DNA from: Calliopum simillimum
Lineage: Eukaryota > Arthropoda > Insecta > Diptera > Lauxaniidae
Length of the DNA stretch: 64,000 nucleotides
Direction: 5' to 3'
Assembly (NCBI GenBank): GCA_951812925.1
Contig: OX638370.1
Coordinates: 40,427,948-40,491,947 of the forward strand
In this document: one piece after another, positions 43,781 through 55,859 of the stretch
Layout: the number at the start of each line of letters is the position of its first letter
Numbering within the stretch: position 1 is the stretch's first letter
The notes under the pieces: model-generated
Databases searched by the model: none
Seen by the model: the letters and a program-made list of their open reading frames with translations, nothing else
What the model was told of the DNA's origin: nothing
Position numbers and translations under genes: made by a program

Positions 43781-45689
43781 AGACTTTTACTTTAACTTTT
43801 GTTTAACAATTGTAAAATGCATCCTGCTTTAATTTTATGGGTTTAGAAAATTATTTATAAAATCTTTTTTATGTTTTCTTTAATTTTTTGGACAACTTAA
43901 TCTTTTTTATTTCGAAAACAAACGCGATTCCTATATTATTTTTTTTATAGGGACCTATTCGTTTGTTTTCCTCTTTTTTTATATAAATTACGAACATTTT
44001 GAAAAATTTTTATTTCACATGAACTTTCCAAGAAGAATTAAAAGCACTCAAACCATGTTTCGCACACAATGGTCAATTAATTAAATCGAAGCAGCAGGAT
44101 AATTAATAATTGTTGATTATTTATTACAAATTTAATTAATAAAAAGTAAAATTTACAAAAGAAAAATACAAAATTAAATTTAATTGAAAAGTTACAATCC
44201 GTATTGGTCAACGTCCAGAAAGGAAGAGACCGAAAAATCAAATTTCGCTTCATTTTAAGAATATTACGATAAAGCATAAATAATAATAAATAAGGGTTGT
44301 AGTAAATGTCATTAACATGCGTATTGCCAGATTACAATGGTTTCTCAACAATAATTAACTTTGACTGATTATTAATTTGTAATTAGTTTCACTCCTTTCT
44401 AACTCAAAACGGCCAGTTTGCCTTAAGGGCCAACCATTTCGGAAGTGTAAAAAATTGAATATTCAAATTAATCAAATTAACACTTTACGATTATCATCAT
44501 CCATTAGAAGCGCATTCTTCTCTCATCAACAGCAATGAGTTTGGGTTGTAAAGCATTTAAAATTCAAAAGGCTGCCAGATTTTGCTGCTGCTACCGGATT
44601 TGTTTTGACGCAAATAACTTACTCGTATCAACCTTAAGTGAGGTGACGGGGTGGCAGGCGTCGGTTCCTGCGACCCCCCTTTGTTAAAATTTGCCTCATA
44701 TGGCGCGCGCAATAATCAACGGCGACCCAATTGGATGCCAGCCATTGAATAGATTTTTGTAATTAATTTTTTTTTTTTTTTTCGTTCATTTCGTTTGTAA
44801 GCTTAATACAAACATACATACACTAGAGGGCGCTAAACTCGCAATTTGTATTTACACCGTGAAATTTAGCGTTTGATTTTTTTTTGTTTATTTACGCTGT
44901 TTGGTTTTTTGCTGAAATTGCAAAATCAAAGTGATTTTTTTGGTTTAAAAAAATAAAGTGGAAATAAAAAAAAACTAAAAATGGCGGCAAAGCTGCTTAA
45001 AATTAGGTTAAGTGAAGCAAATAAAAAAAGGGGGAAAAAAAAAGTTTTAAAAAAAAGCAAATCAAATTGCAAATTATAAATGAAGTTTACTTTTGATAAT
45101 GAAATAAATTTTTAGTTGTGAGTGCCAAAAATAACAAATTTTTATATGTAAATAAGAGCGCGTATAATAAGTGGAGTAATTTTTGTGAAAAGGATGGGTG
45201 GCAACACTTACCAGATTGTTGTCGAAAACTTGCATTTTTGCGGCTTTTCGCGTTGTCAGCTAAACCGGTTTATTTTCTTAAAATCAAAAATATTTAATTT
45301 TATATTTATGGCAGTAAATCTTCGGGGATAAATTTAATGAAGTGTTTTTTTTTTTTTTTTTTGAAAACTTAAGAAATGTCTTTGAAACAATTAGTTTTTC
45401 CTAATCAAAAATTTCAGATTTTATTTACCAAGTTCGTTATAAAATTGAAAAATGTCAGGTTCATCCTATAACTTTTGTAAATGCAGAAATCGTTTTAAAT
45501 AAGAGTAGACAAAGAAAACAATTTGGTTAATTATACCAAAATTTTGGTAATATTTAACAAATAGCATATTTGACGTTGACGGGAAGACTAGCGGCTATGG
45601 CTTCACCAACTTAAAAGCTGGCGCTGATCAAGAATACATAAGTATGGTATTTTTTACTCGTTTATTTAGCTTATTCTAAGTAGTTCTCA
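43781..45689. other. AT-rich sequence with one moderately GC-rich island
   Basis: 44500-44760 (gaggtgacggggtggcaggcg, atggcgcgcgcaataat) is GC-richer than its flanks and could be a conserved non-coding or regulatory stretch, but no core promoter is clear. A CTCF-like word lies at 44820. The rest is AT-rich with poly-T runs. Confidence 0.4.
44820..44834 (+). promoter_or_regulatory. CTCF-like motif
   Basis: ACACTAGAGGGCGCT matches the 15-base CTCF consensus CCASYAGRKGGCRSY at 14 of 15 positions by eye. It is the best of four such words at 37.4-44.8 kb. Confidence 0.35.
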
Positions 45690-46950
45690 CATCCAGGTTA
45701 CAAGAGCCGTTTGACTTAAGTAGTAGCCGGATGGTGCGAGTTCTCTAGGAAACCGTTTTCAAAGGAAAAGTTATTCCACTTTCTAGTCAGACCATCTAGA
45801 AAACAAACCAGTAAAGCCTTTAACTTAGACTCTGAATGTACACAGAAATCGTCCCATCCATTGTTACCTATAGAACAACCGTATGGTGTATAAAAATGCA
45901 ACAAAAATTGGCACAAGTCAACCCCTGTAAACAGTTACTGAAGCTATTAAAAATAGCACCAATTGCTGTCTTGGAAATATCGCTTAATATGCCAACAAAT
46001 ACAACTTTCTGCACAACTTCTAAGTTACATTCTCCAGAAAAAATTACTGATTGCCATCAATGGTATAAAGATGGCTACAAAACTAATGAGGGTGTTGGCG
46101 CTGATCCATACGTGGTCAGGCCATAAAAAAATATATTTGCATGCATGAGCCAGAAAATTCAGTGTTTCAGGCTGAAATATCCGTATATGCTATCGAGCTT
46201 TGCCAGAGGGAATGTGAAAAAAGACTTCCCAGTTGAATAAACATCTGTATTCTATCAGACAGCATAGCGGCAACTCTCAATCACATTCGGCTCCCGAAAT
46301 AAGGTTCAGTTCAATTGGCTACCTGTTAGTAGCGGAATGTTCAGCTCAATTGGATACCTGCTCAAAGCGGAACTGAAAGTTATGAATCTGCAGATGTGTT
46401 CGTTATGAAAGTGTCATCAAAATAACTTATTGGATCTACTCTATTTTGTGGGCTGCCTTAAAATTTTATTAAATTTAACCAGAACAGTTGTCTGAACTGA
46501 AGTTCAAGAAGGCTCTGACAACACTCTGGGCAACAGATAAGCAAAATCACTCACGCCAAATATTTCCATACCAAAACCGTTTCTTATACTGAACAGGAAA
46601 ATCATATGGACTGTTACCGGATTTCTCATGGGACATTGCCCAGTTAGGTAACATCTCTCCAACAAGGGATCAGTCTAGGATAAATGTTATAGATTCTGTT
46701 ATGCAGAAAAGGAAACGGCAGAACATGTGCTGTCACCTTAACAGTCTAGAAAGAAGCAGACTTCGTTATTTTTCAATCGTGTACCCCTCTACTTATAAGG
46801 TGGGGGCCTTAACTCGGAGGGACATACTGACATTCACTAATAACATACGCCTAAGAACTGATTTTTAATTAAGACTTATCAGGTTAATCACAATAGGCCG
46901 TATAGTCCGAAGGGATATTTGGTGATTGCATCCCAACCCTTTTTTAATTT
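45690..46950 (+). pseudogene. LINE 3' half: RT end, RNase H and C-terminal zinc knuckle remnants
   Basis: This is a second, more decayed LINE copy. 45690-45800 aligns with the RT region after YADD of the 42.85-kb copy. 45836-45960 (VPSIVTYRTTVWCIKMQQ) matches the block before RNase H. HQWYKDGYKTNEGVGAD (46050-46105) is the first RNase H motif, and FRLKYPYML (46165-46195) stands where the motif with the catalytic Glu should be. 46600-46735 (VTGFLMGHCPV, RFCYAEKETAEHVLSP) is the C-terminal zinc-knuckle tail. RNase H presence points to the LOA rather than the Jockey clade. There are many stops. Confidence 0.75.
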
Positions 46951-47203
46951 TAATTCTTAATCTGGGGAAAGTAATAAACTAGCAAATTGATCGCTGAAAT
47001 GTTATTTACAAACGAAATTTGCCATATCTCAAAGCTGGTTGACACATTGCGATGAAGTTCGGTAAATATGTATAACATCCAATGGAACAAAGGCAGTGCC
47101 AGGTTCTCCATGAACAAAATTCGTTATTTATCTAAAACTTAGTACTTGCTGCACTTGTACGAGATTTGATGCATATATACTTAGAGGGCACTAGAGCTAA
47201 TAA
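46951..47203. other. Unassigned sequence with one module phrase
   Basis: 47028-47105 (gccatatctcaaagctgg, atgaagttcggtaaatatg) resembles the module of the 14.7-kb palindrome. No gene. Confidence 0.4.
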
Positions 47204-47205
47204 TA

Positions 47206-47548
47206 GCCGTGTTTCTTATGGCGCATATATACAATTGTGTTGATTTTCAAAATGCGATAACTCAAAAACGGTGAGCCGCACAATAAAAAGTGTGCGGAAC
47301 TTTTTAGTGGAGATTTAGATTCTCTACAAATAACTTTTATTTGATGTAAAAAATAATTTACTGCTTAGAAGTTGTTCCATTAAAACCAGTTAAGCGCCGA
47401 TAATCGTCAAAATATTAGTTTTTTAATAAAAATTTCTCAGCGGTAATTTTTTTTTGCACCCCTCCAACTATTGTGCGACTCACTGTTCTTGAGTAACCGC
47501 AATTTAAAAGGTAACACAATTGTATACACGCGTCAAAAGAAACACGGC
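47206..47548. mobile_element. 343-bp TIR element
   Basis: The ends are GCCGTGTTTCTT and AAGAAACACGGC, with inverted similarity running over about 90 bases (tatacaattgtgtt, gcacaata). It is flanked by TA (47204-47205, 47549-47550). It has no coding sense and is a typical short MITE. Confidence 0.8.
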
Positions 47549-48639
47549 TAATATCTGAAATAGAGATGCAACGGATATCCGGCAACTATTAGGTTTGATG
47601 AATATCTGGTCTAAATTTACTATTGACTTATTATCCGGTATCCGATTTGCCGGATATCTGGTCTAAATTTACTATCCGTTAGGATACTGGATAATAACTC
47701 AATATCCGGTATTTTCTTTGCTAGGTCAATAAAAATAAAATAGCTACTTATTATGGTGGGTTTTATTTAAACGTATAAAAGTAAAGAAAACTTTACAAAG
47801 AATCTTCCAAAAAACTTAAATTACATTCTGAAATATTCACTCTAATGATAAATTGAAACATATAGTGAAAATTTACATAAACGTTTTAAGTAGTAAAATT
47901 ATTAAAATTAATAATCAAAATAACATAATCAAAACTATCTGCTGTTTTAATTTGTTGATTCTCAGTATTGCCAGGTTGAAGAATTTAACTCCTACCTACT
48001 TAGCTCAAAAAATTTTTCGGAAAAGAACTTAATAAAAACGTGAAAACAAAACATTTGAAAATTTTCAAAAATATTCAAGTAGGCACATATTACAATAACA
48101 GTACTTGGTGAAAACTATGTATTTAATTTTTATTTTTTTTTTTTAACTACTTTATTGATTATTTAAAAGGCGTATTGAACCTTATTTTCAATAAACAAGT
48201 GGCGACAATCCTTCCGTATATTATTGGCTGTCGAATTTTATTTGGTGACAACGTGAATAAGGACTTACTATCGGTATCCGGTATCTGAAAACATTATTCG
48301 TCATATATTCAAAAACATTTGACGCAAATGGAAGAGATTTGGTAGTATGTAATATGTCAAGAGCACTAAGACAAATGTGGGGCAACCAGGTACATATCGC
48401 AGATATATTGTAAGTACGCGTATATGAACTACTGCACTGATTTTAAGTTCTTAGTCGTAAATGATTGTCACATACTTGATTTTTCTAAAAATGGATGTTG
48501 CATTGCTCAAAATGCGAAAATGCCGCTCCTAATTGATAAAAAAAAAAAAATATGGTCACTGCAAAATGCTGCACCAAAGTTATTGAAATTTGGTTTGAAG
48601 ATAGACTAAAACCCAAGGAAAGTTAGGAAAGACCTTCTG
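47549..48639. other. AT-rich sequence; TATCCGG repeats at the left
   Basis: 47572-47725 begins TAGAGATGCAACGGATATCC (hAT-like end) and repeats ggatatctgg, tatccggtat and similar words about eight times. tatcggtatccggtatctg near 48270 may be the other side, but its end is unclear. Between them there is AT-rich DNA. Confidence 0.45.
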
Positions 48640-48995
48640 ATTTTTAAGTGGGCAGTGCCGAAAACTTTTTGTTTTTTCTTACACCGTTTGACATAAAAAA
48701 TAAATAAAAACATGAGAAAATCCAAAAAATTCTTAAAGTAGACGTTAAACAAAATATACGTCGTTTTTCTCCAGAAAGTCAGATTTTTTTTAATCGAGTT
48801 TTGAAGTTTTTTTATACACTGTATATGGAAAAAATTAAAATAACGCATTCTTGAGTTATGTCGATCAATTTAACTACATGGTTCTTACCTTTGTGGTGTA
48901 CCATGTGTTCAGCAAACTTATGCAGGATGTTGTGGGGAATATTTTTATATTCAATTTTAACCATTGCAACCCACACATTTGGGTCTTTTTTACCC
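48640..48995. repeat. Dispersed repeat R1 (copy 3, partial)
   Basis: Inverted match to 5670-5940: catgagaaaatccaaaaaat, aacgcattcttg and aacttatgcaggatgttgt are shared. Confidence 0.6.
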
Positions 48996-50317
48996 TTTTT
49001 TTAAAAAGATACTAAAATGACACCTAGTTGCTGAACACTATAAAATCAAAATTTCACCCCGAAAGCAAAAAAATCGTTAAAATCAATTAAGACTTTGACA
49101 TAACCTCAAGAAATTTTAATCACGGCTTAGCCACTACATTGATTTTTAGATATATTGAGGAATGGAGATAGACTTGAGCCTAATGAAGAATATTAAATTC
49201 TTTTTTTTTTTTAGGCCACCAACCCGAACAGAAAAAATTATGGCTAATCTGCCATTTTGAATTTTTCTGGAGCTTAAGCTGGAAAAGTCATATTTAATGC
49301 ACAGAACATTTTTAAAGGAAATATCTTTAATAAGAAAGGATGAAGATAACTTTTTATATTGTAGTGGGCATAAATGAAGCAGCGGGCACAAAATAATTAT
49401 AAAAAAAAAATAATCTTATTTTTTCGGTAAAATCGAGCTTTGCGATTTTTGTCTAACCTACCAAAATGTAGATATGAGACGTGAATTTATTTTTAAAAAT
49501 AAATCTGAAGTTTTTTTTTTTTGGCAAAACGAAATGTTAGCAATGAAATTTTTTCTTTCATAACATAATTTAATATACGCCTACGAATATTTTTGTTTTG
49601 CACAACGAAATTTTTAAAATAAAATGATATATTTTTATATTTATTTAAAGTATTTGAAACTGAAATTGAATTTTTTATATTATATTTTTTAAGTTTATTA
49701 TGAAATCTTCATAGTATTTAAATTTTTCAAATCCTATTTTTCTAATTCTTAATTTCTGAACTTAAATAAACATCACTTTTCTACTTAAAATTTTTTTAAG
49801 TTTTCAAAAAAAAAAATTAAAAAATTTTTTTGTTTATCCAATTTTTTTTCCTTTTTTTCACAAAAATGATAATTGCTGCACTCACTTTAAAATAAACAAA
49901 ACCAAAAAAAAAAGTTTTTAGTTTTTATCAAGTCTTTTTCAAAAAGAACTTTTTCAAAAATGAAATTCCACTTTTTTTCACACGCTACACACACTCGATT
50001 TTTACGTTATGAAACGCGCCGCTCAACTGTTGAGATTTTTTGCGTTTTTCACCAGCGTTTGCATCGATTGAGTTTCGGTTTTTTCTTTTGTTGCTCGGTT
50101 GCGTTTTCGGCTACCGCTGTTTTTAAATATTCAAAAATTACTCAGACGCAATCTCAGTCATCGCAGCATATAAAAGAATATTTTTGAGATTTTTTTTTTG
50201 TTGTTTGTTTGTTTTTTTTTCTGTTTTTCTTTTGAATATTTCATTTTTTTAACATTTTTATATGCTGGTTTTACAGATTTTGTTTTTTTTTTTAAATATT
50301 ATTCATACATACACATG
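48996..50317. other. AT-rich sequence with one GC-richer stretch
   Basis: 49200-49930 is very AT-rich. 49955-50180 is a possible promoter or 5' untranslated region, listed separately. Confidence 0.45.
49955..50200 (-). promoter_or_regulatory. Candidate promoter/5' untranslated stretch
   Basis: Less AT-rich than its surroundings and rich in CG. On the minus strand it reads AACCGAGCAACAAAAG, AAACTCAATCGATGC and so on, like fly 5' leaders, downstream of a TTTTATATG word. On the plus strand a TATAAAAG lies at 50168. Either direction, or neither, may be real. It lies upstream of the minus-strand exon. Confidence 0.2.
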
Positions 50318-50319
50318 TA

Positions 50320-50455
50320 CATTAGGGTGGTTCAGAATTTTAAAATTGCGCTTCCACCTCACCGAAATGTTCTCTTTGATGTAAGTAAGCGCAATGTAAA
50401 ATTTGGTCCAAGGGAATTTTTTTTTTTTTTCATAAAAATATGAAACAGTCTAATG
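50320..50455. mobile_element. 136-bp TA-flanked MITE
   Basis: Ends CATTAGGGTGGTTCA and TGAAACAGTCTAATG are imperfect inverted copies, flanked by TA (50318-50319, 50456-50457). A related end occurs at 31019. Confidence 0.65.
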
Positions 50456-50457
50456 TA

Positions 50458-52057
50458 CATACTAGAGTGATGCAAAAAAAAACCGTTTTTGGAAATTCCA
50501 GGACTACGCCCGGAAATGTGGGTGAGCTGAGACTCTTTGTAAATTTTTTGGGGGTTTTTTAAATGCGGTTTTCATTTTATTACGATTTTAAAAATGCTCG
50601 GAATGAGTCAAATTTTTCACTTTAACCCATGGTTGTTTTGGAAGAAATCTTAAGCGCGAGGATGCATTTTTATTTGATAGTGCTAGTCCGTAACAAAAAA
50701 TTATCAAAATTTGAGCTCCCCAAAATAAAAGGGAATTTAAAATTAAATATGTACTAATTATTTTGAACAGGATATAAAGTTTTTCGAGCGTGTGTCCAAA
50801 TGACAACGCTAGATAGGATATGGCACTGGTTTACGGCAGTATAATTTTGCTATTACCGTCCAACAAACGAAACAGCAACAGCCATTTTTGATACTGAATT
50901 CGGGTTTTGAAGGAAAAACTTGTACTTTTATTTACCATATTACTTTAGTGCTAAAACTTGACTTATCATATAACCTCAAATATAACGAAAAACCGTATTT
51001 TTGAATAATTTTAGATTAAGATATCTCAAAATCCTGACGTAGCAGAAGAATTCCAAGCCCAGATTCGGATTCAGAATTGAAAATTACATCGAAAACAACT
51101 TTTAAAAATTAAAATTTTTGATCCTTTCTTTCCCTTTTTGGTCAAACTTTACCAGTCCCCTATCCTGCCTGGTGTGTTCATATGGCATTCTGAGAATCCT
51201 GTGACCAGCATCAAAAAACTTATGATGCAGTCTTTTTGATAATGCTTTATTGAGTATGCTTCTGAAAAATCTTTTTCAAATTCGAAAAAAAATGTATGTA
51301 GGGTGATTCGAGTTAAATCAAGGTATATCCAAAAATAAACGTTGAAACATTATTTTGTTTTTGGCTAAAATACCAGCAAAAAAATATTTTCGAAATTTCA
51401 CTCTACCGTAAAACTCTAAATTTCAATTTTAGATAAGACTTGCTGTTCCAAGGTGAACATTATATCCTGGTTATTTTAGTATTTCTGAGCCTTGTAAAAA
51501 AATGAGTTCTATTGGGTTGAAATGTTCTACAAAAATTGTCTGCTGAAAAATTGATTAGAGGTCAACAAAATGAGTTTAATGGAATTTCCAAAAAACGTCT
51601 TTCATTTTATTTTTGAATAAGTCTAATATACATACATGCATAAACATAAAAACAAAGTGCTATCGCTGTTGATGGGATTGACAAGAACAACAGCGCTTCT
51701 GCTCCTTTGACTACATTTTTCCCGCTTTCGCTTTCACAGATTTTGACCTGTAGATGCATACATTTAGCAAATGAAAGAAATGTATTCCCAAATGAATAAA
51801 GTAGGTAATTCAAAGATAACGTAGATATTTGGTGCTGTGAATAATTCAGCGATAAGTGTAAATGGGTTACTGGGTTAAGATTCATTTAAGGAACTATTTA
51901 TTTATCAAAAATATAAATACATTTTAAGATTCACACATTTTATGGAAAAGTCTCATAGTCTCAATATAAATTGGATTTCTGCAACATTTTGCGAATATAT
52001 TTTTGAATGGATACAAAAATGGATGCAAAAATCGATCAGAAATTACTGAACTTTTTT
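50458..52057. other. Unassigned AT-rich sequence
   Basis: 50490-50525 (ccaggactacgcccgga) matches the repeat at 31045. A 92-codon minus-strand frame at 51607-51885 has no domain or splice context. No feature is supported. Confidence 0.4.
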
Positions 52058-52541
52058 TACCCTACACCCAGGGTATATTCACTTTTTCCTTCCATTTGTA
52101 ACGCAGAGGAGGAGGCGTGGCAGATATAGAAAAGTATATAAATTCTTGATCAGCATCACCTCCTGAGTCAATATAGCCGTGGGCAAATTCGCTTTAAGCT
52201 TCAAAACACCTAAGCGTTTTATGAGATAATGAAACTAAATTTTACTCAGACACTAAGGATTATAAATGCAAGCTTTCAAGAAAAACTGGGTGCAATCAGA
52301 CAAAAGGGCGTGGCACCTCCCATACTATCAAAAGCTACAAAATGCTATACTGAAAACGTTTTTTGAGATAATCGAACTAAATTTTACTCAAATACTATAA
52401 ACGATAAATGCAATCTCTGAGAAAAAACTGGTTGAATTCGGTCAAAAGGGCGTGGCACATCCCATGAAAGCAAAATTTTCAAAACACTGCTGTGTAGGGT
52501 AATTAATGTTTGGCCAGGCCAAAGGTAACACCCTTACTAGT
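52058..52541 (+). mobile_element. DINE-1-like element, copy at 52.1 kb, internally deleted
   Basis: The 5' end is accctacacccagggtatat. The core ggaggcgtggcagatatag and ttcttgatcagcatcacctc follow, but the sequence jumps after gagtcaatatagccgtg, losing the gtccgtctgtctgg part. The 3' end is gtgtagggtaatta, the hairpin TTTGGCCAGGCCAAA, gtaacacccttaCTAG then TTTT. Confidence 0.75.
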
Positions 52542-53319
52542 TTTAACCTTCGTTAATTTTACATATTTATTAAAAACTGCCTATTTCAATTTAGCATAGT
52601 AAAAATTATTTTTTTTTTTTAAACAGAGCCGATGCTCAGATTTTTCGAAAAAATCTTCTATACCTATAAATTTGTTCACATTCTAACTAGAAAAAAGTGT
52701 TTATCAAAACTTTGCCCTGGAAAAAACACCCGTGAGCTAAGTATGTGTATAAGTACTATTTGTGATCACTTCCCAAGCAAAACTGGCAAGTAAATAGTTG
52801 CGTTATTGAAAGGTTACTAAAGAAAATTTCTTTGAGTCTTTGTTAAATAAAAAAATTTTCTAGAGTCAGAATCATGCAGTTACTTACCATCGATAGTTCA
52901 AATCATTCGATAGTTCACTTCGCAAATTTTAACCCATTTTTATCCTTTACCTATTTTATTCCTTCCCAAATAGTTCCAGCTTATGAAAAATTAAGACAAA
53001 AACTTAGAAAGTTTGTAGAATAAAAAGTGCAAACCGTAAAATCCTAGCTTATCTTCTTCATGAGATATTGAATTTTCAACCTTAGTTTTTGGAAATTTTA
53101 TTAATGAAATTAATTTTTACCTTAAAAGTAACAACAATCAGAAATAGCTACGACGGTTTTTAGAATATTTATTATGCGGGAGCTTTCGAGGATAATGGAA
53201 TAATTTTACGAGGTTGGTATTGAACCTTTGCTTCTGAGTTGATTTGTCTATGATGGGCAATAAGATTTGTAGCTAGTCCACACAATTTTTTTTTAAATTT
53301 TTTTTCATCAAGCCATTCA
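52542..53319. other. AT-rich sequence, no feature supported
   Basis: Unique AT-rich DNA; nothing recognised. Confidence 0.5.
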
Positions 53320-53595
53320 ATCCATGTTTTATGATCTGTCCCTTATGTTTTTTGTCCAAAATATATGATCTGTTCTTTATGGGGTGGGCTCTGTAATCTA
53401 TGGTCTATAATCGGTCCTTCATGGTCTTGGGTCCATAATCTATGGCCCGTAATTTATAGTCTACTATCTGTCCTATATGGTTCTTAGTCCATAATATATG
53501 GCTTATGATCCTTTATGGTCTATGGTCCATAATCTATGGTCGTCAATATATTATTTATAATCTTCCTTTATGGTCCATATTCCATAATATTGTCA
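53320..53595. repeat. Decayed minisatellite of TATGGTC words
   Basis: Words close to ggtccataatctatggt and ctataatctgtccttta recur about seven or eight times with unit near 35-40 bases. Not coding. Confidence 0.75.
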
Positions 53596-53989
53596 CGTCA
53601 ATACCACAGCCAGGTAACTCCAATTTTTTAGTTTTGAGGTAATTCACACTGATTTTCTACTTTTTTTTTTTTTTTCTTACAACTTTGTAATGGTACCTCT
53701 TTAGATAATTCTGGCTGGACACGATTGTATACAAAACAATGATAAATATCCTAGGACATTTATCACAAGAATGATTATTTAGTAGTTACCTAGTTGTAGT
53801 ATTGAGGTGACAAGATATGGTCTATAATCTGTGCTTTGTGTTGACCATTTTCCTGATGGTGTAGTAAAAAGTAATCCATTATTTTCTCAATAGATGGCTG
53901 TAGTACTCAGTATCTGGTTTAGTTTTTGTTTCATTAATTTACAACTGATGTCGTTGTAAAGATGACAGTTAGAACTAAAAAAGATTCTT

Positions 53990-54564
53990 TTACATTTGAT
54001 TAAGGTTATTTGTCAAAAATGTTGATAAAATTATGGAAATCGTTAAAGCTGGCCGTCATTTAAGCACTGTTTCGATTGCACAGGAGCTGAACATTGCACA
54101 AAAAACCTTTTGAAACCATTTGAATAAGGCTGGATACAAAGTAAACTAAATGTAAAGGTGCCCCACGAGTTAACACAGAAAAATATCATGGAGCGAATTT
54201 TTATCTGTGAATCGTTACAAAATCGCAACAAAATCGATCCATTTTTGAAGCGGATGATAACTGATGATGAAAAATGGATCACTTACGACAACATCAAGTG
54301 CAAACGGTCGTGGACGAATGGCAATCAGCCGGCGCAAACGGTGTCCGAGACAGGATTGAGTGCCAAGAAGGTTTTGCTCTGTGTTTGGTGGGATTGGCAG
54401 GGAATCATCTACTGCGAGCTACTCTTCTACGGAAAACTCTTAATTCAATCATATAAAGTAAAAATTTAGACCGTCTGAAGGAAGCAATGGCTCAGTATCG
54501 GCTGGCTTTAGCCAATAGAAGAGGAGTTGTCTTTCATCAGGATAACAGCAGGCCATACACGTCG
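53990..54564 (+). pseudogene. mariner transposase, irritans type (first and second catalytic regions)
   Basis: The helix-turn-helix part (VDKIMEIVKAGRHLSTVSIA...) runs from about 54020 and is broken by TGA at 54111 and later stops. From 54158 the frame is open: MPHELTQKNIMERIFICESL, TDDEKWITYDNIKCKRSW with the first catalytic Asp kept (54262-54310), then KKVLLCVWWDWQGIIYCEL. After a frame change, VVFHQDNSRPYTS with the second Asp follows (54528-54564). At TCG (54562-54564) the gene is split by a 1.3-kb element and resumes at 55860. Confidence 0.8.
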
Positions 54565-55859
54565 CACAGTGGTCTATAAGAGAGCGCTAGCCGGTCATAA
54601 CTCCGAAAATTTTTGTAAAAAAAATAAGTAAGTATTATTTTTTTTGGACAAATTATAAAAATTATAAAATTATAAATATCTAGATAACATATTTCAAGTA
54701 CCAGAATTCCAAGAAATAATACCGATTTTGAGTTTTCGCGTCTTAAGCTTCATGAATTCAAAAAATGGTAATTTTTTCCAAAAATTTCTTAAAATATGTG
54801 AAAGTTTAAATAAGTGTATCTTTAAAACTGAATTATCTTACCTCTTGAAACTTATGGTGAGAATAACTTGATCTATTTTCTAAAGATTTGCGTACTTGGA
54901 TGTTAGTTGTCTTTAATATAAAATGGGTATCCGGATCATCACAAAAAATTTATAATTTCATTTCTCAAATTTACGAGTTTTGCACTCTGTGGACTATAAC
55001 TAAAAAGTTGCAATGGCTGCGCATTTATTAGACTCCCCCATCGGACCCCTCTTTGGACTTCGATGAGTTTTTCTTCAGCGACTTTTCTGTATTCTTGCAA
55101 CGCTCCATTTTCGTAAAACTAATAGCAACCAAAGTGTTTGAGGTAAAACAATAAAATTCAATTTCTGATATAGTATAAGTAGCATCTATTTATTTGTTGA
55201 AAATGGGTGTGTTCTGGGCAAGGACACGCCCACCTCCTATATAACCAAAAATTTAAAATCGCTATAACTCCGTAAATATTTCAAGTACAAAAATAATATT
55301 AAATATCTGAGTTAGTACAGACAGCGTTATGTCATTTCGTGCAAATGAACGTGATCTGGTCAACAATATTTAACATCTGAGTCAGTATTGATATCATTAA
55401 GTCACTTTTGTTAAAAACAAAAAATGAAACTGAACTCGAAATCAGCGACCTCAAAAAACTCCTAAGCCACAATGTTATCGTGATATACTCAATTTTTAAG
55501 GAAATTGTCCGCCATTTTGGATCGGCCATTTTGTTTTCAAAAGAGATGATACTTAGCCCTTAGCCACAATTTTGTCGTGATATAATTAATTTTTTAGAAA
55601 GTTGTCCGCCATTTTGGATCCGCCATTTTGTTTACAAAAAAGATGATATCGAATTCGAAATCAGCGACCTCAAAAACCCCTTTAGCCACATTTTTGTCGT
55701 GATATAATCAATTTTTTAGAAAATTGTCCGCCATTTTGATTTTTGAAAAATTGTTTTCAGATTTAGAGTCAGCGACCCCCAGAACATAAAAGCTTTTATT
55801 TTTTAAATAAAAAATAGCCAGGAAAGAGTTATGACCAGCTAGAATAGCATTCTAGACCA
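54565..55859. mobile_element. 1.3-kb TIR element inserted in the mariner relic
   Basis: The left end is CACAGTGGTCTATAAGAG...CTAGCCGGTCATAACTC and the right end is GAGTTATGACCAGCTAG...CTAGACCA, imperfect inverted repeats of about 35 bases. The flanking TCG (54562-54564, 55860-55862) is a 3-bp duplication, since joining there restores the transposase codons. Inside, 55430-55760 has three copies of a unit of about 120 bases. A CAC start and a 3-bp duplication would fit CACTA or Chapaev-like elements (inference). No transposase is visible. Confidence 0.75.
55430..55760. repeat. Three tandem units of about 120 bases
   Basis: Each unit contains gaaatcagcgacctcaaaaa (missing from the second unit), tagccacaatgttatcgtga or close, and attgtccgccattttgg. 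The unit lies inside the 1.3-kb element, and the third copy is truncated at the right. Confidence 0.75.
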
